Part shown: positions 40,574-52,100 of the stretch, one piece after another
How positions within the stretch are numbered: position 1 is the first letter of the stretch
How the letters are laid out: the number at the start of each line of letters is the position of its first letter
NCBI GenBank assembly: GCA_949358305.1
Contig: OX442317.1
Location: 15,442,491 to 15,506,490 of the forward strand
Length of the DNA stretch: 64,000 bases
From: Strigamia acuminata
Taxonomy: Eukaryota > Arthropoda > Chilopoda > Geophilomorpha > Linotaeniidae
Direction of reading: 5' to 3'
The notes under the pieces: generated by a model
What the model was told of the DNA's origin: nothing
Database searches by the model: none
Seen by the model: the letters and a program-made list of their open reading frames with translations, nothing else
Program-made: the position numbers and the translations under genes

Positions 40574-43561
40574 ATGGCAACTGCAGCTGGTTTGACCGCG
40601 GAAGCAGCGGAAGAGAAAGAAACACAATGGCAAGCCAAGGCCCAAGGAGCAGAGGATCTGCTCTCGACATCTGCAAACGTTCTCGACGGGGGTGAGCTAG
40701 AAGCTCTCCACGCAACAATAGACGCACAGTTGAGTGATCTCATTGACGAGCTCGCTGTCTTTAAAGATAAGATAGAACGTTCAGATTACCTGCTTAGTTT
40801 GAGACGTCTCGAAGACATTAGGACTAAGGTCAATCTTCTTAAGCAAAGGACGAAATTTTCAAAACAGATGCAGGATAAGTTTGGGGCACATCCCGGCGGA
40901 AATACGCTAATGAATTCTGGATTTCTGAACAACTCCTCAATCATATCACGGAAGACTACAAAGCTTCCAAAGTTGACTCTGCAGAAATTCGACGGGAATC
41001 CGATGGAGTATAAGAGCTTCATGGATATGTTTTCAACCACAGTTGACGCCGATGCCGAGTTATCAAACGTCGAAAAACTTCAATATCTTAAATCAAGCTG
41101 TATCGGGGAAGCTGAAGTGGCGATTAAGTCGTACCCACTTACTAACGATTCGTATTTAATGGCACTTAGCAGTTTAGAAGGACTTTTTGGGTCAGAAGTA
41201 GCCCAAAAGAACGCTCTGGCGAGGAAAATTCGTGAAGCCGAAGCAGTTAAAGATTTGTACCCAATCCAGCCAGTAAAATCTCTATTGACGTCCCTCACCG
41301 GTGCTTTCCGAACATTAGAACAGTTGAAGTTCCCAGTTACGACTACTGGATTATTTCTAATCCCGGAATTATTGCGGAAGTTTCCACCGGAATTGGGAAG
41401 ACGATTTCATAGGATTTACAAAGGAAACGTGGAAAACGTTAATTTATTTCTCGAATTTGTAGCAAGCGAAGTCAGAGTAGCAGAATTATCAGACGATAGC
41501 GTATTTACCAGTCAGAAAGTCACCAAGAAGAGTGAGAAACCAGCAACTAGAGAGCAAAAAGAAGAATTACGAGGGACCATGTCATCTTGCGCGGTTGCGC
41601 AAAATACGTCATTCGGGTCCAATACGAAAGAATCATTCAAACCAAAATCAGGTCCAGTCCGGAAATTGATCTGTGCCTTCTGTGAAGGAGATCATTTCAA
41701 CAATAATTGCGACGCAAATCTGGAAGTTTCGGAGAAATACGACATCGTTAAGCGAAAACGTCTATGCTTTAATTGCCTGAGACCAAGCCATACAGTGGGT
41801 AACTGCCCTGTAAAATTTTGTTGCCGATCATGCGGTGGTCGACACCATTCTTCAATTTGTAACAGAGGTCATGCGGAAAAGCCAACTGATACCAAAGAAG
41901 AGAACGTCTCCGCCAACGTCTCGTTGTCGGTCTCAAGTGACGTCCAGCTAATGGTTTTCACAGCATTGTTCGTCCGAAAGAGTGGCGAAACAATCCCAGT
42001 TCGTGGATTACTCGATCCGGGTAGTCATCGTTCATATATTACGAAGCGGTTAGCAAAGAAATTACACCTAAACAAGATTTGGACGTATCACACCATGACC
42101 CAGTGTCTGCTGAACAAGGAACCAGTTCCTACAAGTCATGACGTGTTTAGATTCGAGTTGCAGTCTCGTCACGACAAGCAGAAAGTGTCTGTATTTGCTC
42201 TTGATACCGACACACTTCCCAATATAAAGGGAGTGGTAGATCACCAGACGCTGCAACAAATCAAGTCGTTTAATCTTGAGATGGCAGAACCACATCCCTC
42301 CGTGTCAGATGAGGTAGATGTCTTGATCGGAAGCGGAGCATGGTGGAAAATAATTCAAGCGGGAACGAAGAGAATTAGTCCAGAATTAGGAATGATAAAA
42401 ACAGTTTTTGGATGGATTTTAAACGGACAAATTAACTCAAAAGAGCCTTCCATCTACAAAGACGATATCTCACTGGGAGATGTATCGTGTATGGCGATCG
42501 ATTCTGGAAAGAAGATGACTTTCAACACTTCAAAAAAGGACAAAGGCGGGTTTGGACAGGCGAATTCCACATCAATGCCCGACGAGAAAAGCGAAAAGGG
42601 TGGAGTACGAGCAAAAGGCGTCATCGCTTCTCGTTTTGCCGCGAGCCGCTCTAGCGAGCTGGAGGTACGGCATCCTGACGTCCCCATCGAATTGGAAATG
42701 GATGGAAAGCGGACGTTTAAAGGGATAAGGTCGGGCAAGATGGCGATTTCTCAGAGTCCTGACACACTGGAGTCTACGGAAAAGAAAGGAGAATTTCCAA
42801 AAAATTTCAAAAAAGATGAAGAAAAGGGTTTAAGTAAATGGAGGAAGATATTGAAATGGAGTCGCAAGAAACTCACCAATTCGCACAGAAGATCAAATGC
42901 AGTCACAAAGGCCACGGGAAATATACATTTAGTAATTGGCCCAATGTTTTCTGGAAAAACTACTGCTTTACTTAATGTAATCCGAAATGAAGAAGAAAAT
43001 TCTTGCCTGCTTGTTAAGCATTTGACAGACGTTAGATATAGTAAAGATGAAATGATTAGCCACACCGGACAACGACGTCCAGCGGTTCGGGTCGCGTCGT
43101 TACAGGAAATCAAGAAAATTGCGGAGTCGGTCAAGACGATAGGTATCGACGAAGGGCAATTTTTCGGAGACATCGATTCGTTTTCCGACAAAATGGCGAA
43201 CGAAGGAAAGAATGTAATAATTGCCGCTTTAAATGGTGATTTTAAGAGACAGGAATTCAAGGCAGTATCTAATCTCATTCCACTAGCGGAAACTATTGTC
43301 AAACTTCATGCCAAATGCCACTTTTGTGGAAACCAAGCGTCGTTCACCAAACGAATATCGGGTGAAACGCAAGTTCAGGTTGTGGGAGGAGAAGAGAGAT
43401 ACAAGCCGACGTGTCGTACCTGTTTTCAGAAATCAATCAATTCTATAGAAGTCAAGAGAAAGCTAATTAATGGAGCGGCACATTTAAGTTTAGCGATTTT
43501 GAATCGAAGATTACCTCCATGGGTGGCCAGTTTGATCCGCAAAAAATTGCGCTTACCTTAA
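40574..43561 (+). CDS. Intact Gag-protease-thymidine kinase polyprotein
   Basis: 995 residues in one frame. In order: coiled-coil-like N-terminus (1-110); DUF1759 Gag core (about 130-320; LPKLTLQKFDGNPMEYKSF, LSNVEKLQYL); knuckles CAFCEGDHFNNNC, CFNCLRPSHTVGNC and CRSCGGRHHSSIC (about 365-435); DUF1758 retropepsin-like domain (about 455-615) with LLDPGSHRSY and ending FGWILNGQI; linker (about 620-780); TK1-type kinase (about 782-950) with GPMFSGKTTALL, IDEGQFFGDI, AALNGDFKRQEF, CHFCGNQASFTKRI and YKPTCRTC; basic tail with LPPWVASLI. TK1 makes dTMP from thymidine. No RT or integrase. Every TK1 signature I can check is kept, so an active kinase is likely. The protease motif has Pro where Ser/Thr is usual. 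Confidence 0.93.
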   Translation: MATAAGLTAEAAEEKETQWQAKAQGAEDLLSTSANVLDGGELEALHATIDAQLSDLIDELAVFKDKIERSDYLLSLRRLEDIRTKVNLLKQRTKFSKQMQDKFGAHPGGNTLMNSGFLNNSSIISRKTTKLPKLTLQKFDGNPMEYKSFMDMFSTTVDADAELSNVEKLQYLKSSCIGEAEVAIKSYPLTNDSYLMALSSLEGLFGSEVAQKNALARKIREAEAVKDLYPIQPVKSLLTSLTGAFRTLEQLKFPVTTTGLFLIPELLRKFPPELGRRFHRIYKGNVENVNLFLEFVASEVRVAELSDDSVFTSQKVTKKSEKPATREQKEELRGTMSSCAVAQNTSFGSNTKESFKPKSGPVRKLICAFCEGDHFNNNCDANLEVSEKYDIVKRKRLCFNCLRPSHTVGNCPVKFCCRSCGGRHHSSICNRGHAEKPTDTKEENVSANVSLSVSSDVQLMVFTALFVRKSGETIPVRGLLDPGSHRSYITKRLAKKLHLNKIWTYHTMTQCLLNKEPVPTSHDVFRFELQSRHDKQKVSVFALDTDTLPNIKGVVDHQTLQQIKSFNLEMAEPHPSVSDEVDVLIGSGAWWKIIQAGTKRISPELGMIKTVFGWILNGQINSKEPSIYKDDISLGDVSCMAIDSGKKMTFNTSKKDKGGFGQANSTSMPDEKSEKGGVRAKGVIASRFAASRSSELEVRHPDVPIELEMDGKRTFKGIRSGKMAISQSPDTLESTEKKGEFPKNFKKDEEKGLSKWRKILKWSRKKLTNSHRRSNAVTKATGNIHLVIGPMFSGKTTALLNVIRNEEENSCLLVKHLTDVRYSKDEMISHTGQRRPAVRVASLQEIKKIAESVKTIGIDEGQFFGDIDSFSDKMANEGKNVIIAALNGDFKRQEFKAVSNLIPLAETIVKLHAKCHFCGNQASFTKRISGETQVQVVGGEERYKPTCRTCFQKSINSIEVKRKLINGAAHLSLAILNRRLPPWVASLIRKKLRLP

Positions 43562-43654
43562 GGAGTCATTAGGGAGCTGATCCTAGGTGGATGAGAAGTT
43601 TTCAGATTGCTAAGAGGTTCTTCTTCACCTTCTTTTCTTTTCGGCGGCAATCTC

Positions 43655-44622
43655 TGTTTCGAGCAACAGAAAGGAGGAAAGAGAGACCACAACTGCTCGT
43701 CAATTTGATAGTAGTTTGATTTTATGTGTTCGAAAATGTAAAGAAGAGTTACTATTTTCGGTCTTATAATTGTATTATTTATTTAGCAAATATCTAATCT
43801 TTTTCTGTTGTAATAGGAATTTTACATGTCTTTTTTGTGTGCCAATTTTCAGTAAAGACAATGTTTGTTAGGTATTTTATCTCTTAGAATGACAAGGTCA
43901 AGGTTTAGGAATTTTTAGTCTTGTTTTCCAATGTTTTCATGTTATGTTTACCTATTTCTAAGTCTTGTCCTGTTCCCAGTTCAGTTGTGAAGGCGGAATG
44001 ATGGGTTTGAAGCATCTGAGTTGCTTTAAAAGTGCATTGGAAAAGAAGGAATTGTTAATTTTGTAATGGATTGCAATTAATGCATTTTTACAGTGTATTT
44101 GACTTGTTTTAGATGCGTTATTTGCATATTTAGTTAAGTTTATTCCTATTCTATTTGTTATAATTCTTTCCAATGATTTCTGTTAATTTTAGTTGATTTT
44201 ATCTCTATTATGAGGCACAATGCAAGCTTTAACTTATGTTATTTATGAATTTAGTCACTAGATGCCTCATGAATTTGTTGTTGCTATAGAATTGTTGTTG
44301 TTATGAAGTTGTTACACTCTTGTTATGAAGAATTAGATGTAGTTATGTTGGATTTTGCCTCCATTTTAATGTTTTAAAAAGGAATAAAAACATTATGTGG
44401 AATTTTCAACAACAAGCTTTATTTCCTTCAACACAAAGCATGATTGAGTAGGGAGAGTTAACCCCAAACTCCCTGGAGCAGCTACAGTCAAGATCCATGG
44501 CAGAAACTCAAGTTACTTCACTTCTCCTCTCAGCTAAGCAAAGTATAGGCCTATGGGAAATTTGCCAATAATTTCCCATCGCGTTACAATTCGTCGCATC
44601 ACGGCAGTGGCGAGTTGCAACA
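43655..44622 (+). repeat. Family 2 3' LTR
   Basis: 968 bp, no difference from the 5' LTR seen by eye. Preceded by GGCGGCAATCTC. Confidence 0.95.
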
Positions 44623-44627
44623 GCTTG

Positions 44628-44987
44628 TATAAATTATTTGGCGATGAATTTTCGATGTAAGATATTTATTAGACTAAGTGTTAATTAATCAATACGAAAG
44701 TTATCTTTGATACACGAAAGTTGGATTAAATAGTTTATAGAAACTACAGGAATTTTCTTTTGAAAAATCAACAAGTTGCGATTTTCGATGAAAATCCCTG
44801 TCGGCGAGTCCATTTCCGTGTCATAAACATGAGGGGAAAGAGACTCATTAGTGTCACGTGTTAAGAGTTATAAATAACTCGAGTTGTATGTGTTTCGTTG
44901 CGAACAATACGTTTTAATTCTTTGGACTCAAGGAATGACTATTTAGAGTGGAATTATTTTAATAAAATAATTTATTTGCTTGTGCAG
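44628..44987 (+). other. Gypsy stretch upstream of ORF4, with splice acceptor
   Basis: AT-rich; hairpins include GAGTTA-TAAA-TAACTC (about 44865-44880). It ends TTTATTTGCTTGTGCAG immediately before the ORF4 ATG at 44988, a strong 3' splice-site match. Confidence 0.55.
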
Positions 44988-46505
44988 ATGGGAGGTAGTA
45001 AACACCGTTCAAAAAGGAGCCATCGTCGTCACCGACACGAAAGTTCGAGCTCGTCTACGTCATCTAGTGACGAGCAGCGTCGTTCTGCTGAACGCGCTTA
45101 CATGAGGGCCCAACAGATACCGACAGCGCCCGCCTCGATGTACGCCCTGACGCCGCTGCAACTCGCAACGCTAAATTGGTTGAGCGTCCATCCGGACGGA
45201 CTTCCGCTCGATTTGAATTCGATGATGCAGGCCCCGTCCACATCTGCGCAGCCAACCGTTTATGAGTCGGCGCAATTGGCCCCGTTGGCCCAGGTGGCAT
45301 TTCCGCCCGCGAACGTTATCAACGTCCCGTTGGCCCCGCATTCACCAGAATTTCGGCCGCCAACTGCAAGCGTGGCGCCTACCGTCGCCAACACGTCGAA
45401 TGCGACTGCACCGACTGTAGCGGGACAATCAACGTCTGATGTACGTCTCCCTGCTGGTGCTGAATCTTCGGCATCGGAATACGGATGGAATGAGCCGCCG
45501 CCGGGCGCTTTACGTTTTTCGGAGCCTGTTTCTCGCAACCGCGAGTACCGAGTGCCCAATAAGGCAAGAAAGAAGGACGAGAAGGCCCGCTTGCGCAAAG
45601 AACAGTGTGAACGCGATATGGCAGCCGGAATACCTCACGATAACATCGTGACTGACCAGGCGACTGAGACAATCTGCCCGTTTTGCGTCGGCTGCGGGTG
45701 GTGCTGCGGTGCATCCGCAGGCTCCTCATTGATGCGTTGTCCAAACTGTCGAGGAAGGAAAACGCGACCGCGTTTGGAACCCTGGCGTAAGGAGGTCGAA
45801 CCTCACGTCGTGAAAGGCATCAAGCCGAACGAAAAGCGCTGCTGGGCTCACTGCCCAAAATGCCGCCTGTTTCTCAACAGTCGCGGTGAAGCGGTGTACA
45901 TCGACCCGCGTTTCCTCACCTGGACCCGCGCTGAAGCCAATGCTGGTGTTTCTGTCGAACTCCTTCGACAGTCGTCGCCACCATCCGAAAGCTCCGAAGT
46001 CTCTGTCGAGACCGTCCTAGCCGTGGAAGCCGCAGGATTAGCTGTCGAGGAAGAGATCGCTCGCCCGAGAACGATGTCACGTGGACGAGGATGCCTTACG
46101 CTCGACAGAGCAAAAGAAATCGCCAAGGTTCAACGAACCAACATCTTGGCACGAGGACGAGCTCGTAAACTTCAACGGGCTGTAGAAGCGTCGTCTAAAC
46201 CCGTGGAGGATCCTCCAGCGGCCGTAACTGACGTGTCCAGCGCCCCTCCAGCGTCTAAGTCTGAGACTTCGGACGACACTCAGTTTGAGGACGCCGAAGA
46301 GCTACTTTCCGTCGTTGATTTCGTAGCTGAGCTTCTCGACGACATGCCGTTTCCTCCTCCGAGCCCGGACGAGATTGAAGCGCCGGAAGAAGCTGTGTTT
46401 TCCGCCGTCTCGACAGAGGCGACTGAAGAGTCCGATTTCCTGACTTCCGCCGAAGTCGAGAAAAAGGAAGAGAAAGATTCAACTGACGTTGAAAAGAAAG
46501 AATAG
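44988..46505 (+). CDS. Gypsy ORF4, cysteine-rich protein of unknown function
   Basis: 505 residues from the ATG directly after the splice-acceptor-like AG; the frame is open upstream to 44898, which I regard as intronic. N-terminal basic/Ser tract (SKHRSKRSHRRHRH, then Ser runs); Ala/Pro-rich middle (about 60-190); a KARKKDEKARLRKEQ basic helix; a cysteine cluster CPFCVGCGWCCG...CPNCRG (about 229-253) and CWAHCPKC (about 284-291), suggesting zinc binding; acidic C-terminus. It sits where env sits in errantiviruses, but no signal peptide or membrane segment is visible. The coding region is clearly GC-richer than pol, which hints at acquisition. A regulatory or RNA-binding accessory protein made from spliced RNA is my best guess. 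Confidence 0.7.
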   Translation: MGGSKHRSKRSHRRHRHESSSSSTSSSDEQRRSAERAYMRAQQIPTAPASMYALTPLQLATLNWLSVHPDGLPLDLNSMMQAPSTSAQPTVYESAQLAPLAQVAFPPANVINVPLAPHSPEFRPPTASVAPTVANTSNATAPTVAGQSTSDVRLPAGAESSASEYGWNEPPPGALRFSEPVSRNREYRVPNKARKKDEKARLRKEQCERDMAAGIPHDNIVTDQATETICPFCVGCGWCCGASAGSSLMRCPNCRGRKTRPRLEPWRKEVEPHVVKGIKPNEKRCWAHCPKCRLFLNSRGEAVYIDPRFLTWTRAEANAGVSVELLRQSSPPSESSEVSVETVLAVEAAGLAVEEEIARPRTMSRGRGCLTLDRAKEIAKVQRTNILARGRARKLQRAVEASSKPVEDPPAAVTDVSSAPPASKSETSDDTQFEDAEELLSVVDFVAELLDDMPFPPPSPDEIEAPEEAVFSAVSTEATEESDFLTSAEVEKKEEKDSTDVEKKE

Positions 46506-47248
46506 AAGGGACAAATTAACATTCGTTATTTTCCGAGTGGATATTTTTTGACTAAAAAATACTCCAAGTGTTCTGTTGTGTTATTCGAAGTTTATTTAAG
46601 AAATATTCTCACGAGTGTTGTGTTTGTTTTGTTTCAAGATCTTGAACTAATTATTTAAATATTCTAACGAATATAGTTTGATTAAAAATTGGATTCAATT
46701 TAATTGTTCTTTCCGAATTCAATTTGTTTTTTGTTTGAACTAATCATATTAATATATGTTTTGTTTGATTGGGTTACAAATTTCATAATTATTTGTGGAA
46801 ACTGTGTTTATTTTGCTTTGATCGAAGCGTTGAAGAATTTCAAGTTGAAATTCGATAATTTTTTTATGACAATCGTAATAAAAAGTTAGTAGTTAGATTT
46901 TCAATAAATAAAATTTTGCATAAGTTTATTTTATTGATTATCGTGTTGATTAATGAGCCTTGAAGAGTTTATTTGACGGAGAAATAAAATTTCTATCGAA
47001 ATTAATTTTCTCGAACATGTATCCATGTTCGGACAAGTCCATTTCCGTCGCTTAGCAACCGGGAGTTGCGTTGTACAGTGAAGCCGATTAGTCTAATCGG
47101 GTGACGAAGTTTCTGAAAGAAATAACGTGATTAAGTTTAATAAAATACTTACCCAGTGGACTAATTCGATAGAATTAGGTGAACATTTCTTATACACTAA
47201 GAATGACAATTAAAAGTTGGTAAACTCTATGATTGTCACCGGGGGATG
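46506..47248 (+). other. Gypsy 3' untranslated region and polypurine tract
   Basis: AT-rich, no gene. Hairpins at 47013-47030 (7-bp stem, TATC loop) and 47161-47178 (7-bp stem, GATA loop). It ends CACCGGGGGATG, the probable polypurine tract, abutting the 3' LTR. Confidence 0.65.
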
Positions 47249-47632
47249 TGTGATGATTACAAATCCGTATTTATCAATGTTCACAATAGATGGCGCTGTT
47301 TACCAAACGCGCGTAATTCAAACTCGATAAAACCAAAAAGTGTGATAAATAATTATTTAGACACGGTGAATAAAATATAACTATTTTATTCGATATAAAC
47401 TAAGTATTATTTACTTGACAAAGTTGATTCTATCGAATCAATATCCACATTACTTACCTGTCGAAGGGGGGCCAATTGGACCCTTCCCACCCCCAACTGG
47501 GCCCATCTGGACATAGTCATATATTAGGTCCGGACTAGTGACCCACGAATCCGCCGATTCGTACGCTGATTGGCTGTCGCCAATCTAGTAGTTCTACAGA
47601 ACTATATAAGCATCAGTTTCTCACCCACTCAC

Positions 47633-48099
47633 TGTTAGGAAATGCCCAACTGTTTGATCTTCTCAGTTGCATGTTTCCGGTTAAATGCAACGTGTGTGTC
47701 ATTGCAATTCTGTATCCGTGTTACATTGGTTGATATTGACTTTTAAACCCTTGTTCCTGTGCTAAGTGCCCCAACCAATGTGCTCATTAGCAATGACATG
47801 CCCATATGTCGTCTGCTCTAATATGAGCGCTTATCTTTTAGTTCCTCATGGCCTTTGTTTACATTATCGATTGTTTGTGCCGAGTTTACTTTACTTTTGT
47901 TATGTAAAGAATGAATCCTTGTCTGCTAACAATGATTCATTCTGCTTCAAGTTTTGTAGCCTCGAAAGAGGTGCGCTTTTATGTTTTTGCTTTATCATCT
48001 CGATGAATAAAGATGGCGGTCGCGCGATGCGAGTTCCCGCGCCTGTTAATTCGACTCTCAGCTCTTTCCCTTTGATGTCCGGCGCCTACAAGCCTATCA
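47633..48099 (+). repeat. Copia II 5' LTR
   Basis: 467 bp. Hairpin 47908-47943 corresponds to the one at 10001-10036 in Copia I. A minus-strand solo copy of this LTR is at 8932-9398. Confidence 0.95.
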
Positions 48100-48101
48100 T
48101 A

Positions 48102-48119
48102 TGGTAGCAGAGGATGGTT
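48102..48119 (+). promoter_or_regulatory. Copia II primer-binding site (initiator tRNA-Met)
   Basis: TGGTAGCAGAGGATGGTT, 18 bases complementary to the metazoan initiator tRNA-Met 3' end, two bases after the LTR. Confidence 0.93.
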
Positions 48120-49190
48120 GACGACGCGGCCAACCGTTTGTGATACGTTTGCGGCAGGTTTCGGGACGAAACGGACATCGTGGATTCGTCGGTATCGTCG
48201 CAAAGACGTATCAGCGGATTCGAGGAGTTTGTGAAGCTGACAACGTGTGCGGACGTTTGCGGAAGCATTTCTGGACCGAACAGTGTAAGAATTGTCGAAA
48301 TTCTGTGCGAAATAAGCACATTGCTCGATATAAAGAGGATTTTCTTCTGCAGGCGCCATTTTGTTTGGGTTTTCATCGCGAGAAGCCAACCGAGAATCGT
48401 GTATACGGACCTGTACACGTTCTCATCGTGATTCGACGCGAGAATACGTCGAATCGACGTCGTTTTTGGATCGTTTTGGGATCGATTCGCCGTGGGAAAC
48501 GACGGAAGCCATCGTCCGAAACGAATTCTTCGACGGCGGCCATTTTCGTCAAAGTAGGCGAAAAACGACGGGTTTTTTTTCAATTTGAGCAGAGAAGTCC
48601 TGTTAGCGGGTTAAACATACGCGCAGGCATTCGACCAGAAGACCAGTTAGCGGGTTAAACGTACGCGCTGGCATTTTCCCGAGGTTTTGTGCACGGAGCA
48701 CATCCTACGAAGGTGCGGACGAGCACGTTGAGTCGACGTGCATCGACTTCACGACGTGGGATCAGCGAGGGAATTTTTGCGACGCAAACCAACCCGCAAA
48801 ACAACGGATTTTCACCTTGCCAACTATTATTTAGTTTTAAGTTGTCGAAATTCCTTGTTAATAAGCTTAAGGTTTTGTTTGGGGGTCTTGTAGTATCCTT
48901 TCCACCCTTTACGCAGTCGCGTAGTGGAACTGTATTTTTGCGTAGGCTTTCTCTGGCCACCGAGTGTCCCGCGGTCCTAGGAGTCCGGTCGGAACTCGGG
49001 AGATACTGCGTAAAGTTTTTCGTCTCACTTAATGAGATTTGTCCAAGGGAGACTGTATAATTTTCGCCTAAACCTTTTGGGGGGTTTACGCCATTTGTAA
49101 AAGCGTAAAAGGTGTGTTTTGTGCTTCATTTGGTGTGTGCGACGCTTTATTTTGTGAAAAAGTGCAATCTTCGCGACGAATCGACCAATT
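48120..49190 (+). other. Copia II untranslated leader
   Basis: 1.07 kb, rich in CG and TCG, with many overlapping short ORFs on both strands and no domain. A unit containing CCAGTTAGCGGGTTAAAC-like sequence is partly repeated near 48600-48665. No gene. Confidence 0.6.
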
Positions 49191-52100
49191 ATGGCGTCGG
49201 AGGACAAATACGACGATTATAAGTCGATTAAAAAATTAAATGGGACGAATTATGCCCAATGGGCGATTGGTGCGAAACTGCTGTTATCCCAGCAAGGCGT
49301 GTGGGATCACGTGACGGGCGACGAGACTGCGCCGGGTCCCAACGCCACAGCCAAAGAAAAACGGGATTTCAGAGTGCGTGAGAAGCGGGCGTGGTCCACG
49401 ATATGCCTGAGTTGCGAAGAATCGCAACAGCTCGTGGCCGTTGCCAAGGATACTTCTAAAGGGGCGTGGGAAGCAATCCGAGATGCTTACCAGCCCACCA
49501 CACGCGCCCGGAAGGGCAGATTGAGGCGCGAGTTCCTGCAAATGCATCTAATGGACAACGAGGAGATGATGTGTTTTCTGGCCCGTGTCGACAGAAAAGT
49601 CGCAGAACTCGCGAATGTCAAAGTTATACCGACGGATGAGGAAATTGCATTCCAATACATGGATTTCCTCCCTACAACTTATGAGACCATAAAACAAATA
49701 ATGTACCACTGGGACGATTTGGACTTCACCACTGCAAAAGTGAAAGACCGATTATTAGGAGAGTATAATCGTTTATTTGAAGCTTCAGACTCCTATGGTA
49801 TGCGTACACAGGATTCCACTGAAAATGCAGGCGCATTCTTCGGGAAAGGGCGATTCCAACGCGGAAAAGGCGGAAATCAGCCATTTACACCTCGAACTTG
49901 TTTTTCCTGTGGCGGCACTGGTCACTTTGCGAGAGAGTGCCCGTCACCGCCCAAACAACAAGCGAATATGCAAAGCCAACGAGGTGGCACCTCTGCACAG
50001 CTAGCAAAAGGCACTGCACGAGGACGTGGCCGTGGTGGAAAGACCAAACAGGCCAATTTGGGACAAGTTGACATCTTTGATGAGCCATTGACAATGTTTT
50101 CGGCGGCAGTTCATCAAACTGAAGAGGAAGTCACCTTGTCGCCACCATTGTCTTTAATGTCGCATTGCGACTTTGATCCGCACTGGTACATAGATACCGG
50201 TGCAACAGATCACTTTTCATTTAATAGAAGTTGGTTCGTGACCTTTAAGCCGCTGTCCGGCTATAGTGTCCAGCAGGGGGAAGGGAAGTCTAGAATTGAG
50301 GGCATTGGAAACGTGTTGATCACATCCTGTTATGCAGGCAGATGTAGAGAGATCACACTGCAAAATGTTTATTTTGCGCCAAATTTTAAGAAAAACCTCT
50401 TATCGCTGGGCCGGACAGATGAAGCTGGTTTTACAACTTTTATCAAAAATGGAAAGTTGACCATGTTTAAAGACCGAATTAGTGAGCCTTTTCTGGTTGC
50501 AGATAGAACAAATGATCGGATGTACAAAGTTAACTGCAAACTAGAGGCTAATATTGTGAACACAACTGCACCTTCTGCGCAACAGAGTGCAGCGGTGGGT
50601 GGAAATTCGGTCAAAAATGCTGTAAAAAGTGAAAGTGTCATTAATCCTTTACTAAAAACAGTAGATTTTAAGGCAGCATTACTAAACACATTGAGTGGCG
50701 CAGTGCACACTGCAGCGAAGCAGCAAGTGAGCGTAAATGCGCTAGTGAATGCGTCAAATCTTAAGAAAAGCGATTTAAACGATACTAACGGGCAAAATGT
50801 TTCGAATGGGGGAAAGATCGAAAAGATCAAAGTGAAACCACAGCCAATGGATATTTGGCACTCCAGAATGGGCCATTTTAATGCAAGTGGGATTGCAAAA
50901 ATGGAAGTTTCACCTGACATTTTCGGAGTTAAACTCTCCGACAAAAAACTTTCGCCTTGCGACGCGTGTTCGAAGGCAAAGAGCACTAGGGCAACGTTTT
51001 CCCCAATCCCAGAAATTTCTACAAAGGGAATTTTGGAAGTAATCCACATGGATCTGTGGGGCCCTCAGCCTTTTAAGTCACTGGGTGGGGCCAGTTATTA
51101 CTTAATAATTGTGGACGACTATTCACGTTTCATGTGGGTGGAAATTATTAAAAACAAGGGGGATGTATTTGAGCGTTTCAAACGATGGCAAACACAGGTT
51201 GAGCGCAGCACCGGGAAAAAGGTCAAATGCATCAAGACAGACAACGGCGGGGAGTTTGTGTCAAAAAAATGGGATGACTATGCGGCTTCTATTGGGCTCA
51301 AGTGCATCCAAACAAACCCCTACTCCCCAGAAATGAACTCTGTGGCCGAAAGAGCAAACAGAACAATTGTTGGGGGAATTAGAGCCATGCTCTTCGAAAA
51401 CAATTTTCCAAAGGGTTTGTGGGCAGAATTAGCCGTGACAGTTGTCTATCTTAAAAATAGATTTCCACATGCAAGTTTAAGTGGGAAAACCCCTCATAAC
51501 TTGTTTTATAACAAGAAAATGTCGTTAAGACATTTAAGATGTATCGGCTCCAAAGTTTTCGTGCACATTCCTTCGCAAACAAGGAGAAGCAAGTTGGAAG
51601 AAAGGGCGTGGCCTGGGGCCCTAGTCGGTTACGCGATTAAGACGCGGGGGTATCGAGTTTGGGACCCCAAATCCAACCAAGTGATTGCTTCAAAACATGT
51701 GAAGATTAATGAGAATGTCTTTTGGCACGAGTCGGTGCAACTGAGTGGAATTCCATCCGAACCTAATTATATGGGAAATTTGAATTATGAAGACTCAGAT
51801 GAGGAAGAAATTCCAGTGGCTCCTGCTCAGCAACAGGTTCCCCCTATCATACAGCAATTGTTTCAGGCCCCGAAACATGCGGTTCCGAATCCCCAATTAG
51901 TTCAACAGGCGGTTGAGCCTGAAATTGTGGAAGAAGTCGCTCAAGCTGCTGGTGGGATTGAAGAAGAGGAGGAACAGCAGGTGGATGTTCGGCCTCCAAA
52001 TCCGACTCTCACACCTCCACCAGTTAGGAGGAATCCGCCACGCGGTGCTAAGTTAAAGGGGGATATAATAAGAAAACGTATGACCGCCCCTGAGGAATTA

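Larger units (their letters stand above)
38437..44622 (+). mobile_element. Gag-PR-TK element, family 2, intact, inserted in Gypsy
   Basis: 968-bp LTRs at 38437-39404 and 43655-44622 (TGTTTCGAGC...GTTGCAACA) look identical. The TSD is GCTTG (38432-38436 and 44623-44627). The primer-binding site TGGTACCGTGACCC is at 39409. One uninterrupted ORF of 995 residues fills the coding part. Total 6186 bp. Internal size and layout match family 1, but nucleotide similarity is low outside the coding region, so this is a separate, long-diverged family that inserted recently. Confidence 0.95.
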
